Origin: Punica granatum
Taxonomy: Eukaryota > Streptophyta > Magnoliopsida > Myrtales > Lythraceae
Length of the DNA stretch: 64,000 nt
Assembly (NCBI RefSeq): GCF_007655135.1
Contig: NC_045132.1
Span: forward strand, 1,984,001-2,048,000
Direction of reading: 5' to 3'
Under the pieces are notes generated by a model. The model was not told the origin of the DNA and searched no databases. It saw only the letters and a program-made list of their open reading frames with translations. Within the stretch, counting starts at the first letter, position 1. Each line of letters opens with the position of its first letter. Positions 1-11,491 of this stretch are shown in pieces. The position numbers and the translations under genes were made by a program.

Positions 1-205
1 CAAGAATACCAGCATCCTCGATCACCCTCTCCAATTCTGATGCACTAAGCAAAGGCCGGGCATTGTCTAGCCTTGCCTACAACTCCTTGGGGCTCTTCTC
101 GGCCTAGGCAAGGTTCATGCCTTTCTCAAAGTAAAGCATGAGACCAGGTTTGTTCTTGCCTAATACGGTCCAGAGTGGCTTTGACAAGGCCCACTTGGCC
201 TTTCT
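1..205 (-). pseudogene. decayed coding fragment, family not recognised
   Basis: Read on the minus strand from about 205 down to the window edge, one frame gives a protein-like stretch. It includes NKPGLMLYFEKGMNLA, then AEKSPKEL, then ARLDNARPLLSASELERV. Two in-frame TAG codons (104-106 and 77-79 on the plus strand) separate the pieces. Each could be a CAG glutamine codon that lost its C by deamination. A TAA also lies upstream in the same frame. The composition (charged helix, LSASELERVIED) looks like true protein rather than noise, but I do not recognise the family. The fragment continues off the left edge, so an intact exon may lie there. Most likely it is a pseudogene piece. Confidence 0.4.
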
Positions 206-1929
206 AGGCCAAGTTTAGCCTGGAAGGCCAGATTCATTCCCCAGGGAGCTCTAACCGTAACATGGTCTAGCCTGTGTATGGAGTGGTTGATGAGTTTGCG
301 GGCAGCATTCGTTGTTCTCCTATTCGATCCGTGTGATGGTTTTATAGTAATATATATAGCATGATGGAGAAATTGTATGCTTGTAGCCTCTGGAGCAGAT
401 CGTCATTTGTTTTCATACTTCAAGAATTAGCTCTTCATTCTTATGTTGTTAATGTTGTAGTTTTCTGATCTCTTGCAGGAACCGACCCCTCTCCAGCCCA
501 TCGGAAGTCATCACCTCGGCTCAACGCTTTGGGACTTGGGCAAGGACATGGCATTAGTTCCAAATCTACTCTTAGTACTGAAAGGGGGACCAAAAAGTAT
601 TATATCAATAAATTGAAAGGAAATTGTTATTTTTAACTACCCGGTGCCTTCCTCTTCATAGTTCCCATGTCGTGCATTTGCAATTTAAAATCCCTCATCA
701 TCGGCGGGCAAATCGGCTATAATTTCATCAGTCTCCGTTAAGGCTTATTGGCGATAGATATGTCTAACTCCTGGCATGATAATGATTCGTTTTTCAAGAA
801 AAGTTATGCCCCGGGAAGTCACCAAGCTAAAATTATGAAGCTCAGAATCTAATTCAGATGTAAATTGTGAGTTTATCTTAAAAATCCAAGACAACCAGCT
901 AAAGGGTCGTGCAGGTGGAGCATACTCGGTCGGGCCACAACACGTTTAACTTTCCACGCCATAAGCGAGCCGGCACACTAGCAAACTCGGCACGACAACA
1001 GTCGACTCAAATGATGATCATGGGCGTGCAGGTTGAGATCTGGTCGGGCCAAAATTGCAAGCGCTCTCCTATCCTGACATGGCAACCACAATTTTTTCTA
1101 GGATTGGAGCCTGGACATCCTACGTTTCTTTTATTATTCCTTATTCTTTCATTTTCGTGGCATTCCTTTTATTTTCCTTGTTATCTTTTACATGACATGC
1201 AAGAATTGGTCGTTACCACTTACTGGAAGCTGATGAGTTACTTCAATCCCGCATCGGAAAGATACTACTGTACTCTTGGCCTCCCCTTCAATAAGGGTAA
1301 GAAATATTCGTTTCTCATGAGAAGCTCCTCCTTCGAACAAAACCATGCAAATCATGCTCATAACGAATACTTCTTGGACGGATCGTTCCATGTCGCGAAT
1401 CCCGACCCACGCCTTACCGGAGAGTAGAAGAACTACTAATGTCAAAGGTACCTATACGCTCACAACTGGAACATGCCCGCACCAAAAAAAGGTCAACCAG
1501 AGAGGCCCTAAATCCTTATGTAGAGCCTTCCCTCCCTACATGATTGATTGCACGATGAACTAACTATTCCCTAATCATTTGCCTCCCCAACATAAACTAC
1601 TTTTTTAACCATATCTGAAGATCGTCAATCAAAAAGTCTTTTAAGATCTATAGAAAAATCGAGAGCGCCGAATCTCTTTCTTCTGATTGACAGGAGTGAA
1701 AACGACAGGGAAGGAAGAATCACGTGTTGGACATTCTACCTCAATCCCTCAAAGGGCCTCAATTATTGGCTTTGCTTGGAATAAGACAAAGGTCAAGTAG
1801 GTCATATTATTTCCTTAATTAGGGTTAGGTTAACCTCTACTTATAGGGAGCAATGGAGATTATTAGCAAATTAAGTAATTTTTAACATGGGAGAGATGTT
1901 GTAATTGGCGGGAGAGTTGTTGGTTTGGG

Positions 1930-1971
<42 letters not shown>

Positions 1972-4900
1972 GAAGACCATATGATACTCAAGTCAATATC
2001 TTGTAATACTATTTTTTTATTATAAAAAAAGAGAGAGAGAGAGAGTTAATATTAAATAATATTTTTTCATAATGGCGTGTCCAAGGAAAATTAGTAAATA
2101 TCTTTCATTCTATGATATACAAGAGAACCACATCCTTCTAAAGTAACTTTAAAGGGTTTAGACTAATCGTCAATGAGAAACTCGTGTATCCACTCAATCC
2201 CAATTTTGAAATCTCTTAGGGTTATCGTCACGTCTTTAACGTGATAACCCAGTCCTAGATCAAGAAAAGGATAAGGAGAGGTAATTTTGGTGTATGCACC
2301 TCTAATTGCTACAATCAATTTGCAGCTGAGTTGTCTTCTGAAAGTGTCATCACCACTTCAGCAAAAAAAATAAAAAAATAGAGTGTTTATATCACTTTGA
2401 TACCTGCTTATGGGTTCTTTCAGTCTTTCTGAGGGTGCAATTGGATAAATGATTGGTATAATGGCATTGTAAACATATATGTTTACTGTTAATATAACCT
2501 TAATCATCCAAAATAATTACATTTATCAAATGATTTCAGGAAAAACAATATATATATATATATATATATATCATATGTCAAGAATGGGATTCAAATCCAT
2601 GCCCTTTCGTTTGCGTTCTCAGTGAGTGGATAATACATACTATTCGTTTTCATATCCAGAAACTCTTCAATTTACTTAAGACGATTAATCTGTTATAGTT
2701 TGGTTTTTGTGGCTGATGACGCTGTCTGATCATAGTCAGCAATACACATATCAAAATCCACTCTGAACCTCGATAACAAGACTCGCTTGAAAACAGATGA
2801 CGCGACATAAATCTCTCCTGTTCCAGACGATAATACTGAAGGCCATATTGGATGTACATGATTTTGGCAGTAGGGACGTGCGTTCGAGCTTCTCTTCACT
2901 GCCACATGGTTGGGATTCGATCCCCACCACCGGCAGCGCATCTGCTCATATTGAAACAACAAGACAACATCAGAGCCCCAAGTGTGTCGTGCTATGTTGA
3001 TAAGATAGGAAAGCTCAAAAAAAAAAAAAACCTGCAGCTTCAGACTGATCAGCAGTTACACCCATGATTTGTACATTTTGATGGTCTCGGGAAAGAGTGG
3101 TCCAGCTTATTCTGTGGATGATTGTGATTGTGATTGAGATGATGATGATGATGATGCTTCACCTGAATGGATCATGGCAAGGAAACAATGGCCTCCGACC
3201 TGTTGTCTTCTTCAGGATCAGGGGCCTCCATTTTCATTCACAATCTCACACTCCACACCAAAAACGATCCTTCGCGTATTATAGACAACTTCAGGTGATC
3301 CGGTCAATGAACGCGACGAAAAACGTTTTTCTTTAGTTTGTCCAGCACGAAACCAAACACTGTGTGGCCCGGATGATATTGCCGTAGTCCATCTGAGGCA
3401 TGATTCAGTCGGTGCTGTCAACCGAACCCTCTAGAATTTCATACTGACAGCAGAGGAACCCGGATCATATCCGCACCGCACCACGCTAATGTCTTGACAG
3501 TTCTTTGTTCTTGTCTGCAGACACTTCCACATGACAGATTAGAACAGAACACAGCAGCCTCACAACTCAAACCGAAATGTCTTATTTTGTTCCGTTATCC
3601 TCTGCCACTGTTTCTTTCTGCCATTCATCTCCTCCATCGACAGCTGTAATATAAAACCTAGAGCGATTAAATGATCGAAGGCGGTTCAAATTAGATTTCT
3701 TTTTCCTTGCACTTGCCCCAGGAATTTAATAGAACATCGGAGTTATCTGCAGTTTAGAGATGCTGTCATTTCACTTGTCCCCGTTGTGTAGATGAAGGAA
3801 TTCTCGTCGTCAACCAATCGAAAAGGACATTACGCTATTATCTTATTGAGAAGGAACGAACTATTTCACTCAGATATGATCCACGAAGTGTTATCGGACG
3901 AACTTCCGGAAATTAGGGCCGTATAATAAAATGTCCCAGGGGAAACTCATTCAGATGCAGGAGTTCCATTCCCATGGCAGAAGTCAAATGAATGATCAAT
4001 GAATAGGATGATCAATGAATAGGATAGGTGTGTGGCTTCCTATCTGAATTGATCCTGTCAACAATACAACACATGAGGAAGATCTGGATGTCTCCATTGT
4101 ACAATATTGGTGGGGCCAAGGGACACACCAATCCCACCAGAATACTCTTTCTTCTTCCTTCTCCGCACCCCACCACCACCCCCCTCCCCAACAAAAACCC
4201 CGTCCTTTTATTTTGCATTAATGAGCTTAAAATATTATGGCAATATAAATTTGTAGAACTTAAGGTTCAGGAGAGTTCTTGCGAAGTTGTCAGCGACGGA
4301 CCACACATGTCATCGCAATTCGAACACTTCATCGGACCATGCAATCAGTAAGAGCGACGGGTGGTGTGTACAAATGGCAGGAATGTAGTTAACGCGAGCT
4401 GATGATACGCGCTCCAATAAGCTAACTTTGCTTGCAGCATGGAGTAAAACATGTCGATACCTTAACTAGGAATTAATCTTAGCCAATGAATTTGATTAAA
4501 ATGAAAAGATTAATGCAATTTTGGAGCATTGCACTATTATTTTTAAGCCCCACTTTCATTCTCTCATTGCTTTAGTGCCCCACTTATGTGATAGCTTTTA
4601 TTATATAAACAATCAAATGTCATCGTTGTCTTTCTCTTCACCAATGGCTCTTCAACGAAATGAATCTTTGCCCAAACCATAAATAAATAAACTCAAACCC
4701 AGAAACAAAAAGCAAAGTCCGAACCTAAATTGCACACTTTAAGGGGGGAAAAAGTATTTAAAAGTAGAAATCAAACCTTAATGAATCATACACTAAAAGA
4801 CAACCCCCATTTGTTTCTTGGACATTAACAAAATTTGGCCAGACAATCCTCTCTTTTGGCCGGTTGAGACCCGTGACATATGCTCAAGACCCCATGCCGG

Positions 4901-5445
4901 AATATCCTAACAAAAACGTTCCTTTCGCAGCGGACCGGAGCCTTTGTACAGCTCGCGGCGCTCTTTAATTATTCGTTTCCCTTTTAGGAGATCCGATGGC
5001 CTACTATTGTATATGCCACAGTGCCATGTGCAGAAATTTCACAGTTTTCTTCGATTTTCTGCACAGAGAAGCCGGCTGCTGTCTACAGAAGCCTAGGTCC
5101 ATCTGATGCTTCACTGCTCCTTACATTGTCTGAACAGAAGCAGCTTCTTGTGACATATTAGGTTTTGCTTTGTGCATACACAACATTTTCCAATTAATTC
5201 AGTTTTTCTATCTTTTTCCCCTGCGTAAAACAGAGCTCATCATGGCTAGAAACGATAAATTCTTCGGCAATCCTACAACGCCGCATCATCATATTGAGAT
5301 TTTTCTCGACGGGAATCGAGAAAATGGTGGAAAAGGTTGAATTCAAACAAGAGGAGGCACAACTAAGTTTTCTAAATGAAAATTACATTTCGGTAGCAAA
5401 GGGCAAGTAAGTTTCTGTATTAATTTCACTGACACTAGAGATCTA
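206..5445. other. intergenic spacer without a supported gene
   Basis: No reading frame here has family-like content or coherent splice boundaries. Landmarks are a (CT)n run at about 1931-1969 followed by a short GA run near 2031-2045, an (AT)n run at about 2550-2571, and a (GAT)n run near 3138-3156. Short open frames at 909-1427, 2693-2962, 3097-3421 and 4028-4351 have low-complexity or random-looking translations. Confidence 0.5.
1931..1969. repeat. (CT)n microsatellite
   Basis: About 19 uninterrupted CT units, followed some 60 bases later by a short GA run. No gene is recognisable next to it. Confidence 0.9.
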
Positions 5446-5775
5446 TTATAAGCATATCATCATCTGTCCTTGATTTTTTCCTTTTTTCTGTTCTTTTGAT
5501 CTTCTCTTATTTCCGTCCATATACCTCATTCCTAATACATCCCTGTCTCGATTGATTCCGCCTCCATTCTCCGTGCACTGGAGAAACGCTGAGGTTCTTG
5601 CATGGACTGGTGTAAAAGGATTCATCAGCATCGGATAAATCACAACAGTCAATCTGGTGTGAGCCATATGATAGTCGATGGATGGGCTCGGTTAGCAACG
5701 GTTGAGATTGGTCGGGTGGAGAAGAATCCTCTTACGCCCAATCCAGGCAAGAACTCTATCCTCGTTCCTTAACTT

Positions 5776-6258
5776 TCAACCAGTCAGTGAAGGGAAACAG
5801 CTCTCCGACCGAGCCAACGATTTCACTGGAATCGGCAGTTCTTTCCTGGTCGGGCTGCTGGGGGTCGACCTTGATTCCAAGCTCTTCCTCAGGATCTGCC
5901 TCATCGCCGAGATCAGATGGATCGTAGGGTCCGTGGTTGGGCCAGGGGACTTGAACTTCTTGCAGAAGTTCATGTGCCGGTTCATGGCTTCCTCTGCACT
6001 AACGAGCCTCTCTGTCCGTGCAATCTCGTCCTTGACTGCCTCAGCACAGAGGCCACAGATCCACTTCCCAAAGTACCGCTCCCGGACTCGCTCAATATAA
6101 GCAGGGGTGCACTCCTCCGTGAGCCCGCAACAGTCACACATCGCGAACTCCACCTCGATCTGGGCAGCAGCAGAAAGGATCGCCTGCCCCGGTATGGGCT
6201 GGGGCTGAGCCTCTGGGGCTGATATCACCATCGGATCGCTGATCACAGTCGCAGACAT
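5776..6258 (-). CDS. DUF1677 family protein
   Basis: The single coding exon encodes 160 residues. A cysteine-rich core, CDCCGLTEEC at residues 41-50 followed by WICGLCAEAV at 66-75, is the hallmark of the plant-specific DUF1677 family. The CxCC...C...CxxC spacing suggests metal binding, but no function is established. A basic stretch with EEAMNRHMNFCKKFK follows at about 89-103. The tail is serine and proline rich (SRSTPSSPTRKELP, about 129-142), as in relatives often described as senescence- or stress-associated. I chose ATG at 6258 because the open frame upstream starts only at a GTG and runs into a likely 3' splice site (CACAG ending at 6284). The length fits family members of roughly 120-180 residues. 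No break is visible. The identification rests on remembered motif similarity. Confidence 0.85.
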   Translation of the reverse strand: MSATVISDPMVISAPEAQPQPIPGQAILSAAAQIEVEFAMCDCCGLTEECTPAYIERVRERYFGKWICGLCAEAVKDEIARTERLVSAEEAMNRHMNFCKKFKSPGPTTDPTIHLISAMRQILRKSLESRSTPSSPTRKELPIPVKSLARSESCFPSLTG

Positions 6259-6282
6259 GGCTCCACCAGTATCAGTTCCCCC

Positions 6283-7378
6283 CCTGTGATTCACAGAGCA
6301 AAATTGTTAAACATATGGGCAACTGCAGAATGCCTACAATTGCAGTCTCCCATTTATCTTCCCTTGGAAAAAGCCCGAGGAATTCCTCGGAGTTCCACTC
6401 AACAAACACGTTTCCGGTTAGACCACCAGATATATATTCTTCTCTGGGTAAAGTAGGCTTGTTCTCAATTTTCCACCAAATGTTGACAGCTAATAGTTCT
6501 TCTTCCCAAATGTTATAATTGGTTGAAAACGACGACCAATTACGAGAAAAAAGTGGTTTTGTATTGATTCTTAATAAGACTGTCCGGCCTAAAGCTACTT
6601 TCCCATTCATGAGAATCTGTTCTGAATTACGAAAGGAATCCACGATCTTTGAGAAAAAAGTGGAAATTTGATGCGATTACAAAGACGAAAGGGGGGAAAA
6701 CAAATCATCTTTGAAAGCGAAAGAAAGCAGATGGGTGTTTAGCTCTTGAATAACTTTTTCATTAGTCCTAACTCGTCACATGTCGTGAGAAGGTACGGAT
6801 TAGATTTCAAAACACAAGTACTTGCCATAGTTATCATCAATCATAGCAAATTCTCTTCAATTTTTTTCCTTGACTACGAATCAAGCAACACAGGAACATC
6901 ATCAAACCTTAACAAACACAAAAAAAAATCTCCACTGACAAATCAAGACAAAAGAATTGATTGCAACCAATGAAAGATGAGAGAATTAAAGATTCGTTTA
7001 CCCAAAATCAGAATGGATTCAGCAGTTTCCTTTCCTTTGAATCCCAATTTCCCTTTCCTTTCTTCTGCTTCGGCAAAAACTGTTGAAACTCCCTACCTCT
7101 CCTTCTCCCACTCCTTGTCCTCTTCTTCAGCAAAGAACACTATACCCATCAAAACCATCGCAGAGACAATCCCAAATCTTCACCCTTTCCCTCCCGACAG
7201 CTCAAAACTCAAAACCCCAGAAGACCCCAACAACAAAAAGTTCGCTTTTTATGGGTTTTTTTTTTTTGGGGGGCAAAGGTTTGTTCTTTTGGTGTTTTCC
7301 TTAGCAAAAGTCTATGCCTGGTCTTTGACAGAAGGGGCGTAGAAGAAGAAGAAGAAGAAGAAGAAGAAGAGATCGTTG

Positions 7379-7409
<31 letters not shown>

Positions 7410-7450
7410 AGAGGTGGAGGGAAGAGAGAGAGAGAGGGGTGTGTAACTAT
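6283..7450 (-). promoter_or_regulatory. probable 5' leader and 5'UTR intron of the DUF1677 gene
   Basis: On the minus strand the stretch 7440-7340 reads as long CT and CTT runs, typical of plant 5' leaders. A donor-like GTAAAC at 7001-6996 and an acceptor CACAG ending at 6284 would define an intron of about 717 bases just before the start codon. The exact transcription start cannot be read. The plus strand of the same DNA is open from 7007 to 7342, with a serine- and proline-rich translation. I treat that as a mirror of the pyrimidine-rich leader, not a gene. Confidence 0.4.
7337..7440. repeat. (GAA)n and (GA)n microsatellites
   Basis: A run of about ten GAA units is followed by GA runs broken by GGGA. 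It lies in the presumed leader of the DUF1677 gene, where it reads as CTT and CT in the sense direction. Confidence 0.85.
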
Positions 7451-9335
7451 AAAGAGGAAGCTCAATGATTGGGGGAGGGTGGGAGGTGAAGGGGCTTTTA
7501 TCGAGTGCGGACAACAGTATGATCCACGTCAGCAGAGGCGGTTTGCTTTTGGTGAATCGTGGCCGTAGGATCAAGAGACTGCCAGGTAAGATTTATCAGG
7601 AAAGATTTGAGTCTAAACCAGTTCCATTATCCAATTATGTGCTGTTTTTTGAATATTATAATATTATTATTGCCAATCAACAAAAAGGAATATTATTATT
7701 ATTATTATTATTATTATTTATTATTAATTTCGTGTCCTCACAACCCTTTCATATTGGTAAACACCCGACCAGCCAATGGCCGGTGTCCACGTGTCCCCTT
7801 GAAGTCGTATGAGGTACCCGCCCGAGTGGCAAGAGGTTCTACCAGCATAGCCCTGTCTTCGATTCAACATGGTGCAATTGACCAATGGCAATCTCGTATT
7901 ATGACGGTTAGAGAAACGAGAACCGGAAATGCAGTTTAATAAGTATCTAATGATCATATCCGAACTAATCCTTGTTACCTCTCGCGTGATTATGTATTGA
8001 TTGCTCCAATGGATGTCTTTCAAGGTTTGTGGAAGCAATTAAGCGAAGTTGCTCCAGTAGGAACTCAATCACTTAATTATATACGGGGTTGTTTGTATGC
8101 TATGACAAACCTAATGGTCTATATGGAACCTCCATGAACTTCAAATTATTGTTATACCAAGGCTAACCTCGGGTGTATGTTATATGATTGACCTTGCGCT
8201 CCAATATGAAGTGTGCTGGAAGCAAAAAAGCATATGGAGAGAGACAAAGAAAACATGAGACGTATTTCGTTCTACCTCAAGTTGTAAATAGATGGATCAA
8301 TGGGAAATGAGCTGTAAAGGGCAAGGACCAAGTTGAGACCTATGTGATTAGCGGGTGACATGAAGGGGAGGATTAGTGAAGTTAACTGATGGTCTAATTA
8401 GGATATAATGGGGGAAAAAAAAAAAGAAGGATTGGTAAGGTTTGTGAGAGAACATTTACTAATGACTAATACTAGTATAAGAAAAGAAAAAAAGTTTGAG
8501 AAAGGAGATATAATCTAGTGAAGTTCATCCTTAATCTTGAATTAAGATGTTCCGATTTTGATTTTCTGCAGTGGAACTTCTCAATCTTCTTCCGAGGAAC
8601 ATATAGATAGAGTTCGAGGCCACGCAAGTTGGGTGTTATTTTATGTAAACAAAGTGCAAATGGGGTTGATTATGCACCTGATCAAGATGAGAGTAGAAAG
8701 ATACGTTTATCAATAAATATAGGATTCGTGAGATTTGGTTTTTGCTTTCTTTTTCATGTACTTTGTTTTCGATGTAAACTAGCGATAACTGGTGCATTGC
8801 TCGGACCTCGTTTAAAAATTTACACAAACTCGATATACACTGGACCTGATAAGCATCTGACATCATCCCCAATTCAATGAAAATCCCACAACATTATTAT
8901 AATTAGATGTACAAAAGAATGCTCTTAGTGCATTCAGTATATGAGATCATACAATCACCCATTCAGTATAATATGAATAATTCAAGGATATAAGAGACAA
9001 AAACGACGAAGGTTGAATAAGATGAACAGGGCCATATCTGTTGCATAAAAAACATACATATATCTACAGATTGTTATTAGGAATGTATATATATTGTAAA
9101 TGAAGAACTAAATACATAATGGACTAAAAAAATGATCAAATTAGTTATATATGTATGTATGTATTCAGATACTAAGAAATCTTTTAGCTTATGAAGAAAC
9201 CGCTTATTATATTCCAAGAAGATCCTAATATATTTCCTAAGTATCACATAATCTGTTTTCTAACTGTACATTAAATTGAGTCTTCAATAGAACATATGGA
9301 AATATGTAGAAATTCTAATATTTTTATTGATTGAA
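7451..9335. other. intergenic spacer
   Basis: A (TTA)n microsatellite lies at about 7691-7725. A short stretch near 7815-7880 ends in a pol III B-box-like TTCGATTCAAC and could be a worn SINE. I see no supported gene. Confidence 0.45.
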
Positions 9336-9534
9336 ATATATAATTGAATTTTATCAAAGAGGGCGTATAACGTAGTGGCGCATACCCTCACCTAGTAACC
9401 AAAAAATTACAGGTTCGATAATTAATGAGACTACTCGTGCCTCTTTATTTAATTATTAGAATTGTTATTTCATTGTATTAAACTTACGTGCCTCGCTTGT
9501 AACTGAAAAAAGAAATATATATAATTGAATCTTA
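9336..9534 (+). mobile_element. tRNA-derived SINE with target-site duplication
   Basis: The body (about 9354-9516) has an A-box-like segment (GTAGTGGCGCA) and a B-box-like GGTTCGATAAT 50 bases later, then an AT-rich 3' part ending in an A-rich tail (CTGAAAAAAGAA). It is flanked by an 18-base direct repeat, 9336-9353 and 9517-9534, matching at 17 of 18 positions (the core reads ATATATAATTGAAT). This is the structure left by LINE-assisted insertion. SINEs encode no protein and depend on pol III transcription. The one base of difference in the duplication and the damaged B box suggest an old, inactive copy. Confidence 0.75.
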
Positions 9535-10998
9535 CTTACATTTGCATATATTCTCGCAATTCTATAAATGGTTGAAATTTCTATTTTAACAATAAGATAT
9601 CAATCAATAATTAGCCAAAACTAAAATAAACAAAAAAAATTCCGCCGAGAAAAAAAAAAGAAAATTTAGGGGGTTAAGGTCTGTGAAAATAGAATTCTTT
9701 GCATTTGAAAATTTGTATGTATATATATACAAATAAAGGTGTACTTATATGCGCATATATGTGTGTGTGTGTGTGTGTGTGTGTATAAGAGGAAGAAATC
9801 AAATTGTATAGCAAAACAATTTTGTGGTGGAACCAATATGTAGTAATCTCTATGAGATTAAGATGAAAGCAATGTATAGTGGCAAAGGCAAAATATATAT
9901 TATATTAATATCATATATAATCATAATTTCCTTCCAATCACATCGGGCTTAATTAATCAATATCATACTATTGGCATAAAAAATTGTGGATTCTACGCAA
10001 GCCAATATGGCCACTCAATAGAGATGGAGATAGCATATGCCTTTTCGAAGATTCCTAACCAACCCATCCTCCCAATATATAACTTTTTGTATTTCTATTT
10101 TCCTACTTCTTTTATCTTTTGTCTTTTTCTCTTCTAATAATCAAGAAATATATATGATACTAAACCGATCTATCACATCGGGTCTTGCAATTTCCAAACA
10201 TCACCAGACCTTCGTCCAAGCAAGAAGCCCACGTTGCAGTAGTATGAACGAACATTTTCCAGTTGTTCATATATCAGAACTGAGGTCAAAATCGAATTTC
10301 AGTAATTCATCAGTTGCATTAATATTACGGACACCCCTCCTAGCTTTTTATCCCTCAAATGATCAATCGATAAATCGATTGGACCAGTCTCCTTTGAAAT
10401 AATTATTATTTTTCCCACCTAATAAATGCATGGACCAACCCCAAGCACTCACGAGAGACGAGTGAAAATAATTGTCCCGGATCCCCCTCTCATTGTGAAA
10501 GAGACTTTGCACTATTACTTGTCACTTCCCTTCCACATTACAACAAAAGGCGTCGCCCCGCTACACACTCTTTGGTTTATTCCTATCTCATCTCCAACCC
10601 TTTTTTATAATCTTAGAATTGAATTTCTCTATATTTTTTTATAAAAATAAAATCAGAAAATTGCATTTTCCCTATATATACCACTTATGTATTATCATAC
10701 TATATATGTTGGCATAATTCATAATTATGAGCATAGAATTTATTAAGTCTCAACTTTTTGACACTCTCTTGGAATAAACCCTATGGGAAGACTTTATTCT
10801 TGCCACATAAGATATTGAATGAGGAAAATCTTCTATAAAGATTTATCATTATTCATTAATTAGCTCCGTTGACTTGCTCTGCGTCCTCGTAATTTTAGCA
10901 AAAATGTTTTGAACGTGTCCCTCGGTCCGTACCTAATCTAATGGTCGTCATTATATCGATGGGCAAATGAAATATAGATAGAGTAGAGCAGTACGCAT
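9535..10998. other. AT-rich spacer
   Basis: Contains a (GT)n run at about 9766-9784 and poly-A/T tracts. Open frames at 10037-10402 and 10426-10644 show no recognisable domain. Confidence 0.45.
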
Positions 10999-11144
10999 CT
11001 TTTTAACATAAATTTCTAAATGGGAACATGTTTATTGTTGGAACTAGACAACTCTTGCATTTTCCTCCTCTCTTTTTAACATAAATTTCTAAATGGGAAC
11101 ATGTTTATTGTTGGCACTAGACAACTCTTGCATTTTCCTCCTCT
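10999..11144. repeat. 73-bp tandem duplication
   Basis: Two adjacent copies with a period of 73 bases (10999-11071 and 11072-11144) differ at one clear position, GAAC against GCAC near the middle. The near identity points to a recent duplication. No gene overlaps it. Confidence 0.9.
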
Positions 11145-11374
11145 CTTTTTCTTTTTTTTTTATGCATCCATCCAATAATTGCATGTGTAATTCAACTAAA
11201 TTAGGTAGAGGAAGGGAATGGACATTTTTGTTGGGTACTTTGAGAATTTAATTCGTCCACATGGAGAGCTCGCTTTAAGGATTAAATCTTATATATAATA
11301 AGTATAAAAATATATACGTATAGGTTTAACACACACGGACATATAATGAAATAATTCGAGGGCTGTGCTGTACA

Positions 11375-11491
11375 GAGGATATGGAGAAGGCTATGGTTCT
11401 TTTTGATACGATGCTTAAAAGAAGTCCATTTCCCAATGTTGTCACGCACAACACTCTTATCGGTGGATATGTGAAACTGGGAAACCTGAGT
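11375..11491 (+). pseudogene. pentatricopeptide repeat (PPR) gene fragment
   Basis: One frame reads EDMEKAMVLFDTMLKR then SPFPNVVTHNTLIGGYVKLG. This is the end of one PPR motif followed by the start of the next: the NVVTHNTLIGGYVK signature is the helix A of a P-class PPR repeat. PPR proteins bind organellar RNA in mitochondria or plastids. Only about 39 residues are present. The 5' side lacks PPR-like sequence, and the 3' side runs into random-looking codons. It is a dispersed gene fragment, not a gene. No in-frame stop occurs inside it, so it may be fairly recent. Confidence 0.75.

Noticed and set aside
909..1563. Overlapping open frames of 172 and 72 codons
   Set aside because: The translations are random-looking, no domain is visible and there are no coherent splice partners.
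2570..2620. GGGATTCAAATCCATGCCC, resembling a tRNA T-arm
   Set aside because: No acceptor stem or anticodon arm could be matched around it; most likely a chance or SINE-derived B-box word.
6977..7342. Plus-strand frame of 121 codons rich in Ser and Pro
   Set aside because: It is antisense to the pyrimidine-rich leader of the DUF1677 gene and ends in a poly-T/poly-G tract; its content is explained by base composition.
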